64,000 nucleotides of DNA, taken from the NCBI GenBank assembly GCA_022559845.1, contig CM040126.1, forward strand, positions 51,392,458 through 51,456,457, read 5' to 3'. A program made the translations under genes and the position numbers. This document shows positions 22,501 to 33,697 of this stretch, in pieces. How positions within the stretch are numbered: position 1 is the stretch's first letter; every line of letters begins with the position of its first letter. The DNA comes from Amorphophallus konjac (Eukaryota > Streptophyta > Magnoliopsida > Alismatales > Araceae). The notes beneath the pieces are model-generated. The model had not been told where the DNA came from. It did not search any database and saw only the letters and a list, made by a program, of their open reading frames with translations.

Positions 22501-23291
22501 GTGGGGGTTGCTGACCAAGCAGCCCTAGAATTAGCAAGGAATTGCATATGACTCTTCCACATATGTTGGAAGCAGAACCCGGAGGGCCTCCTTTGAGGGA
22601 GAGGGGGCAGAGATAACAACAAAGGTCTGTGGTCACTACATGCCCTGGATAGGTGCCGAATAGTGATGGCTGGGCAAGAGATAGACCAATCACCATTGAA
22701 GAGTACACGATCTAATCTGGCCCAGATGCCATTGGCACACTGTCCATTGTACTAGGTGAAAGGCCCGCCAAGGAAACCCGCATCCTCCAGGCCTGCTGTA
22801 GCCACCGCGGCTTGGAAGTCCAACATGGATAAGGAGAAAGCCTGCTTCCCTCCACGCTTTTCAGCAGGGAGAAGTATACTGTTGAAGTCTCCACCGACCA
22901 GCCAAGGCCTGTCGCATGATGCTGCGAAGTCGACAAGATGGTCCCAAAGGACGCGTCTCTCCGGTATAGAGCAACTGGCATGCACAATAGTGAGAAACAC
23001 AGAGCTGTCCAGGGCTGATGAGATAGAAATGGTGAGATGCTGGTCCGAGGAGCAGACCAAGGAGATGTAAACAGGGGGCTGCCAGAATACCCAGATGCGG
23101 CTCTTCCCTACAGAGTTTGCAAAATAGTGCATCATACGGAGTTTCCGACAATATCTATCCAATAGTGAGGCAGGGAGCTTCGGTTCAATGACAGCAACAA
23201 GACTAAGATTAAATTTGTGGATGAGAAACTTCAACCGGCTGACGGATTGAGCATTAGCCAATCCTCTAATATTCCATAGCATTGCTTTCAT
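22501..23291 (-). pseudogene. LINE ORF2, N-terminal AP-type endonuclease
   Basis: The likely ATG is at 23291 (MKAMLWNIRGL), overlapping the end of ORF1 by 26 bases. The endonuclease nicks target DNA to prime insertion. Recognisable blocks are LWNIRGL, AVIEPKLP (usually ETK), WLVGGDFN, GGPFT-stop-YNGQC, RLDRVLFNGDW and SDHRPLLL. The TAG at 22752-22754 replaces the Trp usual before YNG, a single G-to-A change. The frame ends at the deletion junction with the gypsy element at 22500. Confidence 0.87.
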
Positions 23292-25789
23292 TAGGTAGTG
23301 GAAGGTTGATGCCACCTGAAGCGTTTCGCCTGTGACCACCTCGGGTTGTCACTCCTGGGCCCCCAGTTGGGGCTGGCTGACTCTTGCCAACGAAGTTGGT
23401 ATGAGCTAAAGTGGGTTGGGTCCCAACAGGAATCGGCTCCGACCCAGGAACAATCAGAATCTGAGCAAGACTGGGGAAGCAGAGGGATTCCCCATCCGAG
23501 GAGGAGAGAGGTTCAGGATGCTCAGGTGAAGAATCAGCTGGGTCAGCCCTGATTGGTCGTAGAGCAGAGGTCGATCCTAAACAAGCATCAACAGTTGTGG
23601 ATATAGCACCAGTGCCTGCGACTCCAGGAGGAGATGGCAACTTCAGCTTGCGGAGGGACAGAGCATCAGCCGAGGCAGAGTCCTCCGAGGTGTTGGCTGG
23701 AGGAAGATGGCAGAGCGCAAGAGACAGATGGACAGTGTCGACCCCGAGACTGGGGTGAGCATCCACTGAAGCAGGCCCTTCATCTAGAGGAGAGCGAGAG
23801 CCTTCTGATGAAAGATGCTGCTGTGACAGATTAAGGGGCCCAGAACCCATTGGTGTGCTGGCTTCCGTAGGCAAGGTGTCTGCTAGAAGCTGGTCGGGTG
23901 AGAGGGCCTAAAGGTCAGCCCCTTCATAACATACAATTGGCGGAGTGTGGCGAAAGTCGCCAACAACAGGACAATCCTTCGCTTTGGTGCGTCCCGGGGC
24001 TTCAGCTGTGGGCACATCTACGGCTGGAGATGGAGTCATTGCACGAGGGTCCACCGCAGCAGCAATGTCACCATCAAGGCTGGATTTGTGCACGCCAGCA
24101 GCGGAGCAAGATGGAGGGCGATGCTGCTCTGAAGCATCAGCCACGATGGAGTTGGTCAGGATAGCGGCCATGGACAAAGCTGTAAATTTGCAGGGAGTGG
24201 ACTTCGCTTCGATCCCAGCCCTGGCTGCAGTAGAAAGCAGAGCAGGAGGAGAGACCATAGGGGCCCGGGCATCCTTGCTAGGGGCGTGGGGTGATTGGGA
24301 GGGCAATCGGCCCTGAGCAGGAGGCTTGAGGGGCCGGGGAGCAGCACCCTAGGCTGATTGGGTGGTCGCCGCAGCTGTCGCCAGAGGTAGGCCATCCGCA
24401 GGAGGCCCAGTAGAAGGCTTGGAGCACTTAGATGAGGTGTGGCCAAGGTGTTTGCAGGAGGAGCAGAAGAGGGGGAGGTGGGGGTAAGTCACCTCCTGCC
24501 ACATGCCCATAGCGCCACCAGTGCCAATCCAGATGCGGTGAGGGGGGGCTTGGAGGCATCCAACTGGACGCAGACTCGAGCAGCTGTGAAGAGAGTGTGG
24601 CAAAGGGAGTTGCGGTCTACCTTGAGAGGTTCCCCGACGCACCCTGCCAAGGAGAAAAGCATTGGCTCGTTGAAGAAGTTGGCTGGGAGCTTCGGCAGCT
24701 CCAGCCAAACCGGCACGAGCGGCGAGTCTTCCTCAGCAGAGAAGCCCATTGTCCATTTGAAGAACTGGAAAGGCCTGCCTTTCACGAACAGGGTCTCTTT
24801 GAGCAACACTTGTAAGTAGTCTTCCTTGGTGTTGAATCGGAGCAGAAGGTGCCTGTTGTCGAGTGCGCTCAGGACAAAGTCCTTTTGAAGCTTGAAGCGT
24901 TGGGCAATATGCGCTCTAATCTCCTGGAATGGAGGCCTGCCTCTGGGCATCCTGGCGATGACGGGTAGGTCAAGAGGCTGACAGGATATCCAGATCTCTT
25001 CAGACGTGAAGAAAACCGCTGGCTCCCCGGCGTCTGTAAAGGCAGGGGGTGCCTGAGCAGGTTGAGCGACGGAGGGACAAGGAACTGCATGACCACCTTC
25101 GTGAAGGATGGTCCAGTAGCCATAGGGGGGGAGCCAGGCAACACACTCACCGTCAGACGTCCGAGTCCACCACCACCAGATGCAACCGGACGGGAGCCGA
25201 CAGCCCAAGGTGAGGGCTTCAGGGGAGCACCGGTTGGGATGGAACCATGCCGAGCAGATAGAGGAGGCACGCCATGAGGGGATGAGGGCCCAGCAGGAGA
25301 ACCGGTGGGTTGGTTAGAAAGAGCATCCGGTGGATGGACAATATCTACCACAGGCTGCGGAGCAGCAGGCTTTGGCAAGGCTTGGGAGCTGGAGTCCAAC
25401 GTTGCAGCACCATGATCACCTGAGGACAAGGGAGCGTCTGAGATGGCAAGTGGAACAGCAGCGGTCGTTGCAGCACCACCGGAGGGGGAGCTTGGCCTGG
25501 GCTCACCGACGCCAAGGCCAGGTAGACCAACACCAGAGGGGGGAGCACCAGAAGCGAAAGTAGGAGCTTCTAAGGAGGAGGAGGGATCATTGACGAACCC
25601 CGAAGAAGCTTGCGGGGAGAGCACGCCATCCTCTGTAATGGCATGGCAATCGGCTGGAGCTTTCGTTCCAGTGGATGGGACCGCCAGTGGAGAAGGGACA
25701 CCGCCAGAGGGAGCAAGCGCCGGTGAGTTGGCACTGGGGGCAGAGCGTGGCCGGCGGGAAGGAGCTTTGCCACCCCTGCCACCGGCCAT
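23266..25789 (-). pseudogene. LINE ORF1: DUF4283-like domain, CCHC knuckle, Ser/Pro-rich tail
   Basis: ORF1 proteins bind the LINE RNA. The ATG at 25789 opens MAGGRGGKAPSRR and a Pro/Ser/Ala-rich leader. A frame change before 25040 leads into a DUF4283-like domain (EPAVFFTSEEIW, then FKLQKDFVLSALDNRHLLLR and FKWTMGF). A second frame change falls exactly in a seven-base homopolymer at 24542-24548. After it comes IWIGTGGAMGMWQEV and the zinc knuckle CSSCKHLGHTSSKC (about 24450-24410). A Ser/Pro-rich tail (to 23266) ends just inside ORF2. Domain order is standard for plant L1 elements. Confidence 0.83.
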
Positions 25790-25900
25790 GGCCGAAGTCC
25801 ACGGGCGGAAAACCAGCGAACTAGAATGGGATGGGAGGGAAATGGGGTTGAGGAGGGAGGGAAATCATTTTTGTTTAGATTTGACACAGAATAACTGTTT

Positions 25901-25918
25901 TAGTGTGGTTCCTTATCT
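25901..25918. repeat. Right target-site duplication of the LINE
   Basis: Partner of 12060-12077, 17 of 18 identical. Confidence 0.85.
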
Positions 25919-26095
25919 CCCTTACATAGCTATTTGTCCCCCTTATCGACCTATTTATTTTTCATGCTTATATCTACCTATTTGTGTCAGATTTAGACCT
26001 ACCTGTCTCCGAATTTCATACATTTGTCACCCTTAAGCACCTATTTGCCACACCTAAACTTCCTTGTCTATACATTTGTCACCCTTGTCTTACTC
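25919..26095 (+). repeat. TTTGTCACC motif array, cluster 2
   Basis: Degenerate copies (CTATTTGTCCCCC, CATTTGTCACCCTTA, CTATTTGCCACAC and others) immediately upstream of the mobile-domain gene. It is contiguous with cluster 1 once the LINE is removed. Confidence 0.75.
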
Positions 26096-26171
26096 TTAAT
26101 ATTTTTTGAATTTCCGAATCAATCAATTATCTGAATTTCTTGTTTACACATTTTTTTTTAAATCTAGTGAA

Positions 26172-27677
26172 CATAAGGGTCATCTCCGCCCGGTATTCTA
26201 TGGACATTTACATGAAGGACATGGATTAGATGGCATTTCGGGAATGCCACAAGTCATTGATGAGGACCACACCCTTTGGTCCATATGTTGACAATGCTTC
26301 TCCCGTCACCTTCACCATGACAGTATTGGAGGAGATTTTTTGCGCCCATAGTGAAGGAAATTACTTCCGTATGGGTAGTAAGGAGATCGCATTTAGTTTG
26401 GAAGATATGGGCATAATTTTAGGATTACCTTGCTCCGGTCAGCCGGTTCAACATTATGGATCTACGAAACAGAAGTCCAAGTTACAACATCGATTTGGAT
26501 TTGCAGCAACATTTGATCGGAAGAAAGTGTGCTCTCTCATCCAGCAAATTCTTGGGTCCGATGAAGTGCAGGATGTGGCCGACACTATCCGACTGTGGAT
26601 TGTACTCTTACTGTCCACGTTCCTTTGCCCACGGTCGACGCATTCTTGTCCACAACAGATGCTGTCATGCCTAGATGACATTGCCAGAGTTTCAAATTAC
26701 AACTGGGCAGTCGCCGTGCAACAGGTAATGATGCAAAAGTTTGAGCAATTAGTGTTGGCGGTCCAGAAACGACGGTCAGGTACAATTGACCGTGCTAAGA
26801 GAAGAGACGGGGATGTATCCCAGGCCCATACATTTATATTTGGTTGTTCTGCCGCACTTGCTGTAAGTTTTTTTATTTTTGTCGTTTAATAATTAATATG
26901 TCAATCATTAATTCTATTACATTGTAAAATAACTTGATATATTTCATATTACAGGTCTGGTTTTTTGAGCACACGTGGGTGCGGCAGTCACTAAGGCAGG
27001 TGGCATTCCCCTGACTATTTAGGTGGGGGCCATTCCTAGATAGGAATTAAAATTCTCCATTGGATCCCTACGAGGCCAACAGGTATAATGAGTACTAAAA
27101 ATTTCTTCTTTGTCATTCAACATTAATGAATAACCAAAGTGATGTGGTTTGAAATGCAAGTGATCAAAGGGCTCCTTGTTGAGCCAAGTGAAAGGGACAC
27201 GGGGTACGGTGGTCAGATGATGACCCGACCCAGTGCTCAGGAGACGTCCTCATCTGCTCCATGCATGCCTGTGCTACAGGATATTGCCGCTACATTGAAG
27301 ATCCAACTGTGGCTACTTGAGGAAATGAGGCCCTTCTTTCTGACTAGGGTGCAAGATCTCACATTGTCGCTGATGCAGCACCTCCTAGGCCCATCGAATA
27401 GGTGACGGTTGATGTCATGCCACCTCCGGCAGCCCTTGTCAAGGAAGTGCAAGGGGCTTAAAATGTTGAGCAAAGTATATGTCAAACCTCTGAAATGGAC
27501 ATTGCCGCCGATGTCCCACCTCCAAGGCCCCTTCAACAAAGTACGGATGATATGTGCCATCTAAGGGAGCCCCTGAAGAGGATGTGCAAGGCGATATCCA
27601 AGCTCAGATGGAGGCGACCAATGAGCAAGGTGACTATCGTCAAGGTGTCTTTTCTCAGTCCCTTCATCAACGGGATG
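26172..27677 (+). pseudogene. Plant mobile-domain-like (PMD/DUF1985-like) half of a PMD-Ulp1 transposon gene
   Basis: A likely exon begins after a splice acceptor near 26171 and encodes a globular domain: LMRTTPFGPYVD, then LEEIFCAHSEGNYFRMG and FSLEDMGIILGLPCSGQP, then YNWAVAVQQ. An intron at 26863-26954 (GTAAGT...ACAG) separates FGCSAALA from VWFFEHTW. The fold and the LEDMGIILGLP box are those of plant mobile-domain/DUF1985-type proteins found in MULE-type elements. Exon 2 breaks at a TGA in FP-stop-LFRWGPF (an Arg CGA changed by C to T). Farther on is a Pro-rich linker with a TAA and a frame change (about 27460-27580). The frame entering the gypsy insertion (SLHQRDEK) joins exactly to PVRKWRAHAKK at 46440. 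Decay and the 18.75-kb insertion make it a pseudogene. Confidence 0.78.
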
Positions 27678-27682
27678 AGAAG

Positions 27683-30034
27683 TGATGTGACACAACCTCG
27701 GACCTAATACAAGCAAGCACAATCGCATTCAAATGGGCCGAATTGGGCCACCGCTCTATCGACGCTCACCCAAGCCCGGGGTGACTTGGCAATGCCAAGT
27801 GGAGGAAGTGGGGTTGGACCCTTGCTAGTAGAGGGCCAGCAAGACCAATGTTTGATTCCCAAAGGGTGGGGATGCCCAAATCAAGGGGGCCGACAAAGTG
27901 CCAAAGGCACCGGTTGCAATATTCCCACGGTGATCACTCAAGTTTATGGGGCTTGAGGATCGGGCTCTCACTCGCATAACCAGCGGAATTAGAACTAATA
28001 TTGAAAGACAATCACTAAGTGGAGTGAAGGTTTGAGCACTTACTCGACCGGTTTGAAGAAACCGGTCCCGGTCGGAGACGAGGGCGAGCGGGGAGGCGAG
28101 TGGATCCCCACACGCTGCGGCGGTGTCGCTTGACCTGCCCAAACAAATTACACCACTACACCTCTCGTAGGAGGGGGACCTTGGGGTGGGGGTTAATGAA
28201 ATTACAAACCAAAACTACCTCCACACAGGGAGGGGCCTTCAGCCGGCCAAGCGGGGAGGGGAAAATGAGAAAGGAACACCGAAGTTGGTGGATGCCGATT
28301 CTGCTCACGTTCTGCGGGTGCTGACAGCTGACTGAAGATATGACTGCTGTAGTTGCTCACGAATTTTGTTGGGGACGAAACCACCTGGAGAAGCTTCGTA
28401 GGAGGCCAGGGAAGTCGTCCAATTTTCGTTGATTTCTTCTGACGCCGTCGCTGAGCAGGATGGAGGTCCAAACAGAGAGGCAGACTCACGGACTGGCAGC
28501 TTCTGGTTTCTAGTAGTAGGTTGCAGAAGGTACCCCGACTACCCCCGAACTCGGAATCACGCACCGTTGGAGTCGTTAGAACCGTAGATGAGTCCTCTTC
28601 ACAGAAAAACTGACGGGGAATCCAAAAGGTGTCAGAGAAGACCTAGAGGCTCTGAACAAGGATGACTAGTCGGTGTAGACTGTGGGGAAGCAGATCCGTG
28701 CAGCAGAGGGAGAAAATTGACAAGTTCTGCTACGGGATGCCGAATGGAGTTCCGCTTCTTGATTCTGAAAGTAGACAGGCCGATGAAGAACTTTGAAGAA
28801 GCACTTGAGGACTGATTCCTTCAGGGTTCGTCGTGGCAGAGCTTCTAATCCGGCTCAGGTCCTCAGCCGAGACAGAACTGCGCAGTTGTGGGAGAATGGA
28901 CCTCCTGGACGGCTCGGAGATCGGAAGAAGATGAAACCACTTCTGTTGCGAAGGAGACTGGTAGACGCTTCCGACGATGGCTCTTGGGTCTTCAAACTCG
29001 TCAGGAGAAAGTCGTGGTGGCCGCTGCAAGTTACTACTCTTCTGTAGATCTTCGGTTGAGAGCTGTAGGTTGAAGATGATGGGGGGGAATGGGGTATATG
29101 GGAGGGGAAATGGGGGTGGATGAGTGTGGGGAAAGCCCGGGCTGTGAGGGGGTCTAGGAGGGGGTGTTCTAAGGTGGGGGAAGGGAAGAATGGGGTCTGG
29201 AAGGGGGTCTAACAGGTGGTTGGAGGAGGAGCTATGAATTTGGGAAGGTGGGTGAGAGGAGAAGGTGAGGGGGGGCACAAGTGAGTGGAGGGAAGGGTGG
29301 ATTTCAAATTCAAATATGCTTTGGAAGTTGTGGGGTTGTTTGGGGAAGGGGTTGATTGTGTTGGAATGGGGAAAGTGGTGTTGGAATGTGGAAGATGGTG
29401 TTGGAATGGTGAAGGATCTCCTTGGGACTAGGGGGTGGAGTAATGGAGGCCATGGGGAAGTGGAGGGCTTTAATGATGGTAGGTGGGGGTTGAGGTGGTT
29501 GGGAAGGGAGGAGAGAGAAGAAAATTTGAAATTGGGTGTTGAGGAGAGAGAAAGTGGAGTGAAAAAGAGGGATTAAGAGGGGGAAGGGTGGGGAATCTCT
29601 CCCCTAGGGTTTCTCACCCAAAAAATGTTGGAATCACTCCACTAAACTAAGCTTTGGACTCTCAAATGGCATTTTTCATTGATTGATTCATTAAGTTGAA
29701 ATGGGGGGAATGGGATCCTATATATAGGCAACCCACATTTTACAATAAGTCCCTGACAAAAGACTCAATGATAAATAACAGAGGGGGTAGGGGGTGCACT
29801 TGGGCCAAACCCAATGAATTGGGCCCAATAACTAACTAAACAACATAATGACTCTCAAACTTAGGGAAATAAACACAAGACCTAGGAACATGACTCAAAT
29901 AAAAGGGAAAATACATCAAATGACTCAAATAAAAATTACATAGGACTCGAAATGAAATAATTAGACGATGCCGGATGCAACCAGGGCGAGGAGACGAGCT
30001 GTGAACGTGGGCATGGGAGGTGATGTTCCCATCA
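27683..30034 (-). repeat. 3' LTR of gypsy copy 2
   Basis: 2352 bp, TGATGTTCCCATCA end inward and GATGTGACACAACC end outward. It shares blocks with the LTRs of copy 1 (ends, hairpin, TATA, G-rich stretch), with divergent stretches between. Confidence 0.92.
29718..29729 (-). promoter_or_regulatory. TATA-like box in the 3' LTR of gypsy copy 2
   Basis: CCTATATATAGG at the family-conserved position. Confidence 0.55.
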
Positions 30035-30537
30035 TACTCCCGGGGTGCGGAGAACTCGACTCCGTCGAGTAAGTGTCCTTTCCTCCTTGGAGGGTGTAGA
30101 AGTGGTACTGCCCTCAAGTCTTCCGAACTAGACCGATCCATCCACCTGCCGAGATAGCGCTCGTATACCTTGCTCCGAGTGGTAGTGACTTGTTCATCTA
30201 ATATTTGTTCAATTTGTTCACGCTGGGCTCTCTTGGCTGGTGGTCTCTCCTCACGGGTGGGTGCTCTCTCAAGAGAAGAAGTAGGCTCAATCTCCTCACT
30301 AGGTACCACTGTGGGTCCCTTATATGGCACTAGGTCGGCAACATTGAATGTGGGACTTATTCCATACTCCTCAGGGAGATCTAACTCAAAGACATTTGCA
30401 CCAATGCGCCTCAGGACCGGGAAGGGACCAGCCCCACGTGGCCTCAATTTGGAGATGGCTCCCGGGGAGAGTCTCTCCGTCCTTACCATCACAAAGTCAC
30501 CCTCATGGAATTCTTGGTGACGTCGATGAGAGTCGGC
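29836..30537 (-). pseudogene. Integrase C-terminal end with chromodomain-like tail, copy 2
   Basis: Counterpart of 17084-17668. It follows the same TAA (30538-30540), reads FVMVRTERLSPGAISKLRPR, the GPFPVLRRIGAN block and YGISPTFNVADLVPY, then the chromodomain-like QILDEQVTTTRSKVYERY. It runs into the LTR and ends at 29836. No catalytic core is present. Confidence 0.82.
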
Positions 30538-32097
30538 TTACCTTTTATAAGTCACATTCTTCTTGCTAATGTGCTTGCGGATCTCTTTATGCAATGTTGT
30601 GAATGCAGACATTCTAGGGGTGATGGGTGGACCGGGGCAACCAAAAGTAGACCTATCGTGTAATGATGCAGTGTAGACTTTGGTTAGCCTAGGTGGGCCG
30701 GGGCACCCGTAGGTGGCCCTATCATGCAAATTGGTGATAAATATCGGGGGACCCGGACATCCGTAGATGCCTTTGACATGCTTAAGATCCATGATGAATG
30801 AAGGAGGACCATGACATCCGAATATGGACCACTCATACTTTCTACTTGACATGTGGGTGATATGAATGAATGGACCCAACATAGTGTTCATGCCAAGGGG
30901 TGTGGTAAGCCTAGACACATGCATACTTTTCCCAAAGGTGACTTCCATGTGTATAGGTGTGGGACAACCTTTGAACTCCCATTGGAAAGGATCGAATAGA
31001 TCTAAGAAGGTGGTCATCATGGGGTGGGGCACAACCTTTTTACCTAGGGATATGTGGCCCAAGGTCATGGCTCCCAAGGTGTAACCCGGGTCATGGATGA
31101 GGTTGGTTTGGCCCAATATGGTGGGTGAGGGTAGGAAAGGGTGGGTGGTGGGTAAGATGGTTGGGCCACATGGGTATCCGTACTCCCATTGGAATGGGTC
31201 AAAGGGATCATGGTAAGGGCTACCTAGAGAGAGGAACTCTATGTTCCCAAGGTCCTTACAAGGTGGTGAGTCATCCTCCTCCCAAGTAGTTGGTCCAAGG
31301 TCTCTAGTGGGTTGACCGTTCAAGGTACTTGGGATCTCAAGGGGTGGGGAGTAGACCGGGATGGGTTCTTCCTCCAAGGGAAGAAATAGGAGGATCTCAC
31401 TAGTACAATGTCCACTTGTGCAAAGGGAGGTGATGGAACCGATGGATGGGTGGACAAAGTTGACGGTGCTAGGCTCCAATGGTCCCATGGCTAGTAGGCC
31501 GGTTAAGTGGGCCTGCCAATGTAGGCAATCCACAAGGTCTCCCAAGTCTTCCACAGAGTAGAAGTTTTGATAAGTGACATGGGGAGGTCGGGTGGGAATA
31601 ATTTGGGATTTATATCCCAATGGTGGTGAGCTAGGGAGGGTGGGACATTGCTTGAGCCATTGGAGTATGGACTCATCTATGGTGCGGGTGCCATGTGTGA
31701 TGGTGCATGGCCTTTGAGGATCCGGACCATGAGGGGTGGGGGAAGATTGAGGCTCTTCTTCTTTATTGGTGGGATCTTGGGCTTCCTCTATGGTGATAGG
31801 AGGGTCCATATGGGCATAAATCTTTCTAAGTTCATTTCTCATCTCAACCCAAGAGTCGATTGGCTCTTGCCTTCCAACTTCCCTTAAGCCTACAATGTTT
31901 TGCCATTCATTCCTAGCTTGGCGCCATAGCAAACTTTTGGCATAGTTGACTTGCATAGACCCTGACAGGGTGAACCTCCCAAAGTGGTGATCTATGGAGC
32001 TTTCCCATTCTAGATATAAACTAGGGTGGGATCCATCAAACACAAAGGCATTTATTGGGTCCAAGCGAGACGAGTAGGCTAAGTAGGAAGTGGCCAT
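30538..32097 (-). CDS. Gag-like/unassigned/integrase-end fusion ORF, copy 2 (519 aa)
   Basis: The ATG is at 32097 (MATSYLAYSS). The gag-like start (FDGSHPSLYLEWE, ARNEWQNIVGLREV, VEMRNELRKIYAH) aligns with copy 1 but is strongly diverged, and the Pro-rich middle is about 220 residues shorter. From DPGYTLGAMTLGH onward the two proteins are nearly identical. That part includes the second DPFQWE-type box (here LFDPFQWEFKGC), the four GC(H/P)GPP boxes and the integrase start TTLHKEIRKHISKKNVTYKR before the same TAA. An upstream box DPFDPFQWEYG also recurs. I do not recognise the central part. Its conservation between diverged copies argues for a function in the element. Confidence 0.8.
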   Translation of the reverse strand: MATSYLAYSSRLDPINAFVFDGSHPSLYLEWESSIDHHFGRFTLSGSMQVNYAKSLLWRQARNEWQNIVGLREVGRQEPIDSWVEMRNELRKIYAHMDPPITIEEAQDPTNKEEEPQSSPTPHGPDPQRPCTITHGTRTIDESILQWLKQCPTLPSSPPLGYKSQIIPTRPPHVTYQNFYSVEDLGDLVDCLHWQAHLTGLLAMGPLEPSTVNFVHPSIGSITSLCTSGHCTSEILLFLPLEEEPIPVYSPPLEIPSTLNGQPTRDLGPTTWEEDDSPPCKDLGNIEFLSLGSPYHDPFDPFQWEYGYPCGPTILPTTHPFLPSPTILGQTNLIHDPGYTLGAMTLGHISLGKKVVPHPMMTTFLDLFDPFQWEFKGCPTPIHMEVTFGKSMHVSRLTTPLGMNTMLGPFIHITHMSSRKYEWSIFGCHGPPSFIMDLKHVKGIYGCPGPPIFITNLHDRATYGCPGPPRLTKVYTASLHDRSTFGCPGPPITPRMSAFTTLHKEIRKHISKKNVTYKR

Positions 32098-32157
32098 GAT
32101 GATCGAGTGATAAATGCAATGGCCCTAGGACAAGACTTAGTAGAGACAAGTCTAGAA

Positions 32158-32172
32158 CTTGCTCTGATACCA
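32158..32172 (-). other. Primer-binding site of gypsy copy 2
   Basis: TGGTATCAGAGCAAG on the minus strand. The Sirevirus inserted eight bases away. Confidence 0.92.
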
Positions 32173-32180
32173 CTTGATGT

Positions 32181-33669
32181 TGTTGTGCATCCCTTAGTTT
32201 TGATGATGACAAAAGATATGTTTGACTAATCAACAATCTACTATCTTCATAACACGTGCAAGTCATTTGATTGATCCTTCAATATAAAGCAATGAACTCA
32301 TGGCAAGTTGATGATGAACAAAAGATATGTTTGACTAATTCAATGTAAAAATGATAATTCAAGTCACTTCTGATAGTTCAAGTAATTTCAGGTCTACTGA
32401 AGTATAAGTGAAATCAGTAAATCAGAAGAAATGTCAAAGGTTGCTTGTCGACCAGAGAAGTGGTCATTGTCGACCAACGAATCCAACCAAGCACAGCCCA
32501 AGTTATTTCTCCTCTGTACGCACTCTGGTTGTCGACCAGAGCCCTGCTCGTTGTCGACCACGGAACAGACTGAGCATCAGACAGAACTGCCCGTCATCTG
32601 GACATTGCCCCTTGTCGACCAGCGACAGGGCTATTGTCAACAATGAGGGATACGAGCATCAGCCCGAAGAACCAGCCGTCTGGACATCGCTCATTGTCGA
32701 CCAGAGACAGGGTCGTTGTCGACCACAAGCGGTTCAGCATCCAGAACCGAAATTCAACCGAATTCAGTTTCGGTTCCTTGAAACCTGCAGGTTGCTGTTG
32801 CAGGTTGTTGGGCTGTTCAGAGGATAAGATTCCGCACGGGATTCAAGGAGAGAATCGTGCTAAGAACCGGTCAAACCTCTTCTAGATTTTACTTAATCTT
32901 CTCCCTGTTTTTTAGCGGGTAATCGAACAGGTTTGCACTTGCGCGGGAAACAGCTCCGAGCTTGATAAGAACTGGTGCAAAAAGAAGAAGAGAATACACA
33001 GAGAACTGAATATGGAAAAACAGAGAAGAAGCTAAGGAAGATCAGGATCAGAAGTTTCTCTAATCAGAAAAGGAAGAGTGGCTCTCCTACAATCAAAAAG
33101 CTGCAGAAGACAGAAGTGCTCTTCGGTGCTGCAGAAAGAAGACCTGGCTCAAGGCGTTGCAAGTTCCAGCAGCAAGGCAGCTGAAGGCATCCTGCTGGAA
33201 GTCCTACAGGGAGTCTTGCCTTGTTCTCTATGTGATTGAGTCCCAAGCTGAACTCCTTAATTACTCTGCTTCAAACGTTTATGTTCAGCTCTGTTACAAG
33301 TTTTTCTACTCATCTTTACAACTAGTGTCAAGCTGTGTGGCAGCGGGTACAAGCTGTGTGTCAGCAGGAAGAAGCTGTGTATCAGCGGTGTATTGATTGA
33401 GATCAGGATTTCTCATTAGTGAAGCCTTGCTCAAGTTGAGCAAGGGGTGGATGTAAGTCTCAGGAAGAGACTGAACCACCTAAAAATCCTGTCTTGTGGT
33501 TTTGCTTGTGGTGTGTGCTCTTCCTATTGTTTGCTATCGCTATAGTTATCAGTTTTATCTTTGCAATCCATCGTTTGCTTAAGGTCTAGTTGATCCTTGG
33601 TTTATTAATTGAAAAAAGGGGCTAGATCTATTCACCCCCCCTCTAGATCTATTCAGTCCGTACTCAACA
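32181..33669 (+). repeat. 5' LTR of the Sirevirus-like element
   Basis: 1489 bp. The region 32447-32723 carries four pairs of GTCGAC palindromes. Small open frames in it (for example 32408-32827) recur in the 3' LTR and have no domain. Confidence 0.97.
32447..32723. repeat. Four pairs of GTCGAC palindromes, 22 bp apart, in the 5' LTR
   Basis: Palindromes start at 32447/32469, 32531/32553, 32614/32636 (second one GTCAAC) and 32696/32718. Within each pair the offset is exactly 22 bp; pairs repeat every 82-84 bp. The usual flank is TTGTCGACCAGAG. The 3' LTR has the same set at 42860-43136. Confidence 0.92.
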
Positions 33670-33671
33670 CG

Positions 33672-33683
33672 TGGTATCAGAGC
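33672..33683 (+). other. Primer-binding site of the Sirevirus-like element
   Basis: TGGTATCAGAGC two bases after the 5' LTR; initiator Met-tRNA type. Confidence 0.95.
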
Positions 33684-33697
33684 CAGACTCTCCAAAA

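Larger units (their letters stand above)
12078..25900 (-). mobile_element. L1-type plant LINE, interrupted by a gypsy element
   Basis: Minus-strand non-LTR retrotransposon. In order from its 5' end: a short leader, ORF1 (25789-23266: DUF4283-like domain, CCHC knuckle, Ser/Pro-rich tail) and ORF2 (from 23291: endonuclease, reverse transcriptase, zf-RVT, RNase H). The gypsy element at 14797-22500 interrupts ORF2 between endonuclease and reverse transcriptase. An AATAAA on the minus strand at 12166-12161 lies near the 3' end, but no poly(A) tail is visible. The 18-bp flanking repeat defines the insertion limits. Frameshifts, stops and the missing middle of ORF2 make it immobile. Confidence 0.88.

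Noticed and set aside
23346..25563. Plus-strand ORFs within the LINE
   Set aside because: They are antisense shadows of ORF1 and ORF2 in GC-rich coding sequence and contain no domains.
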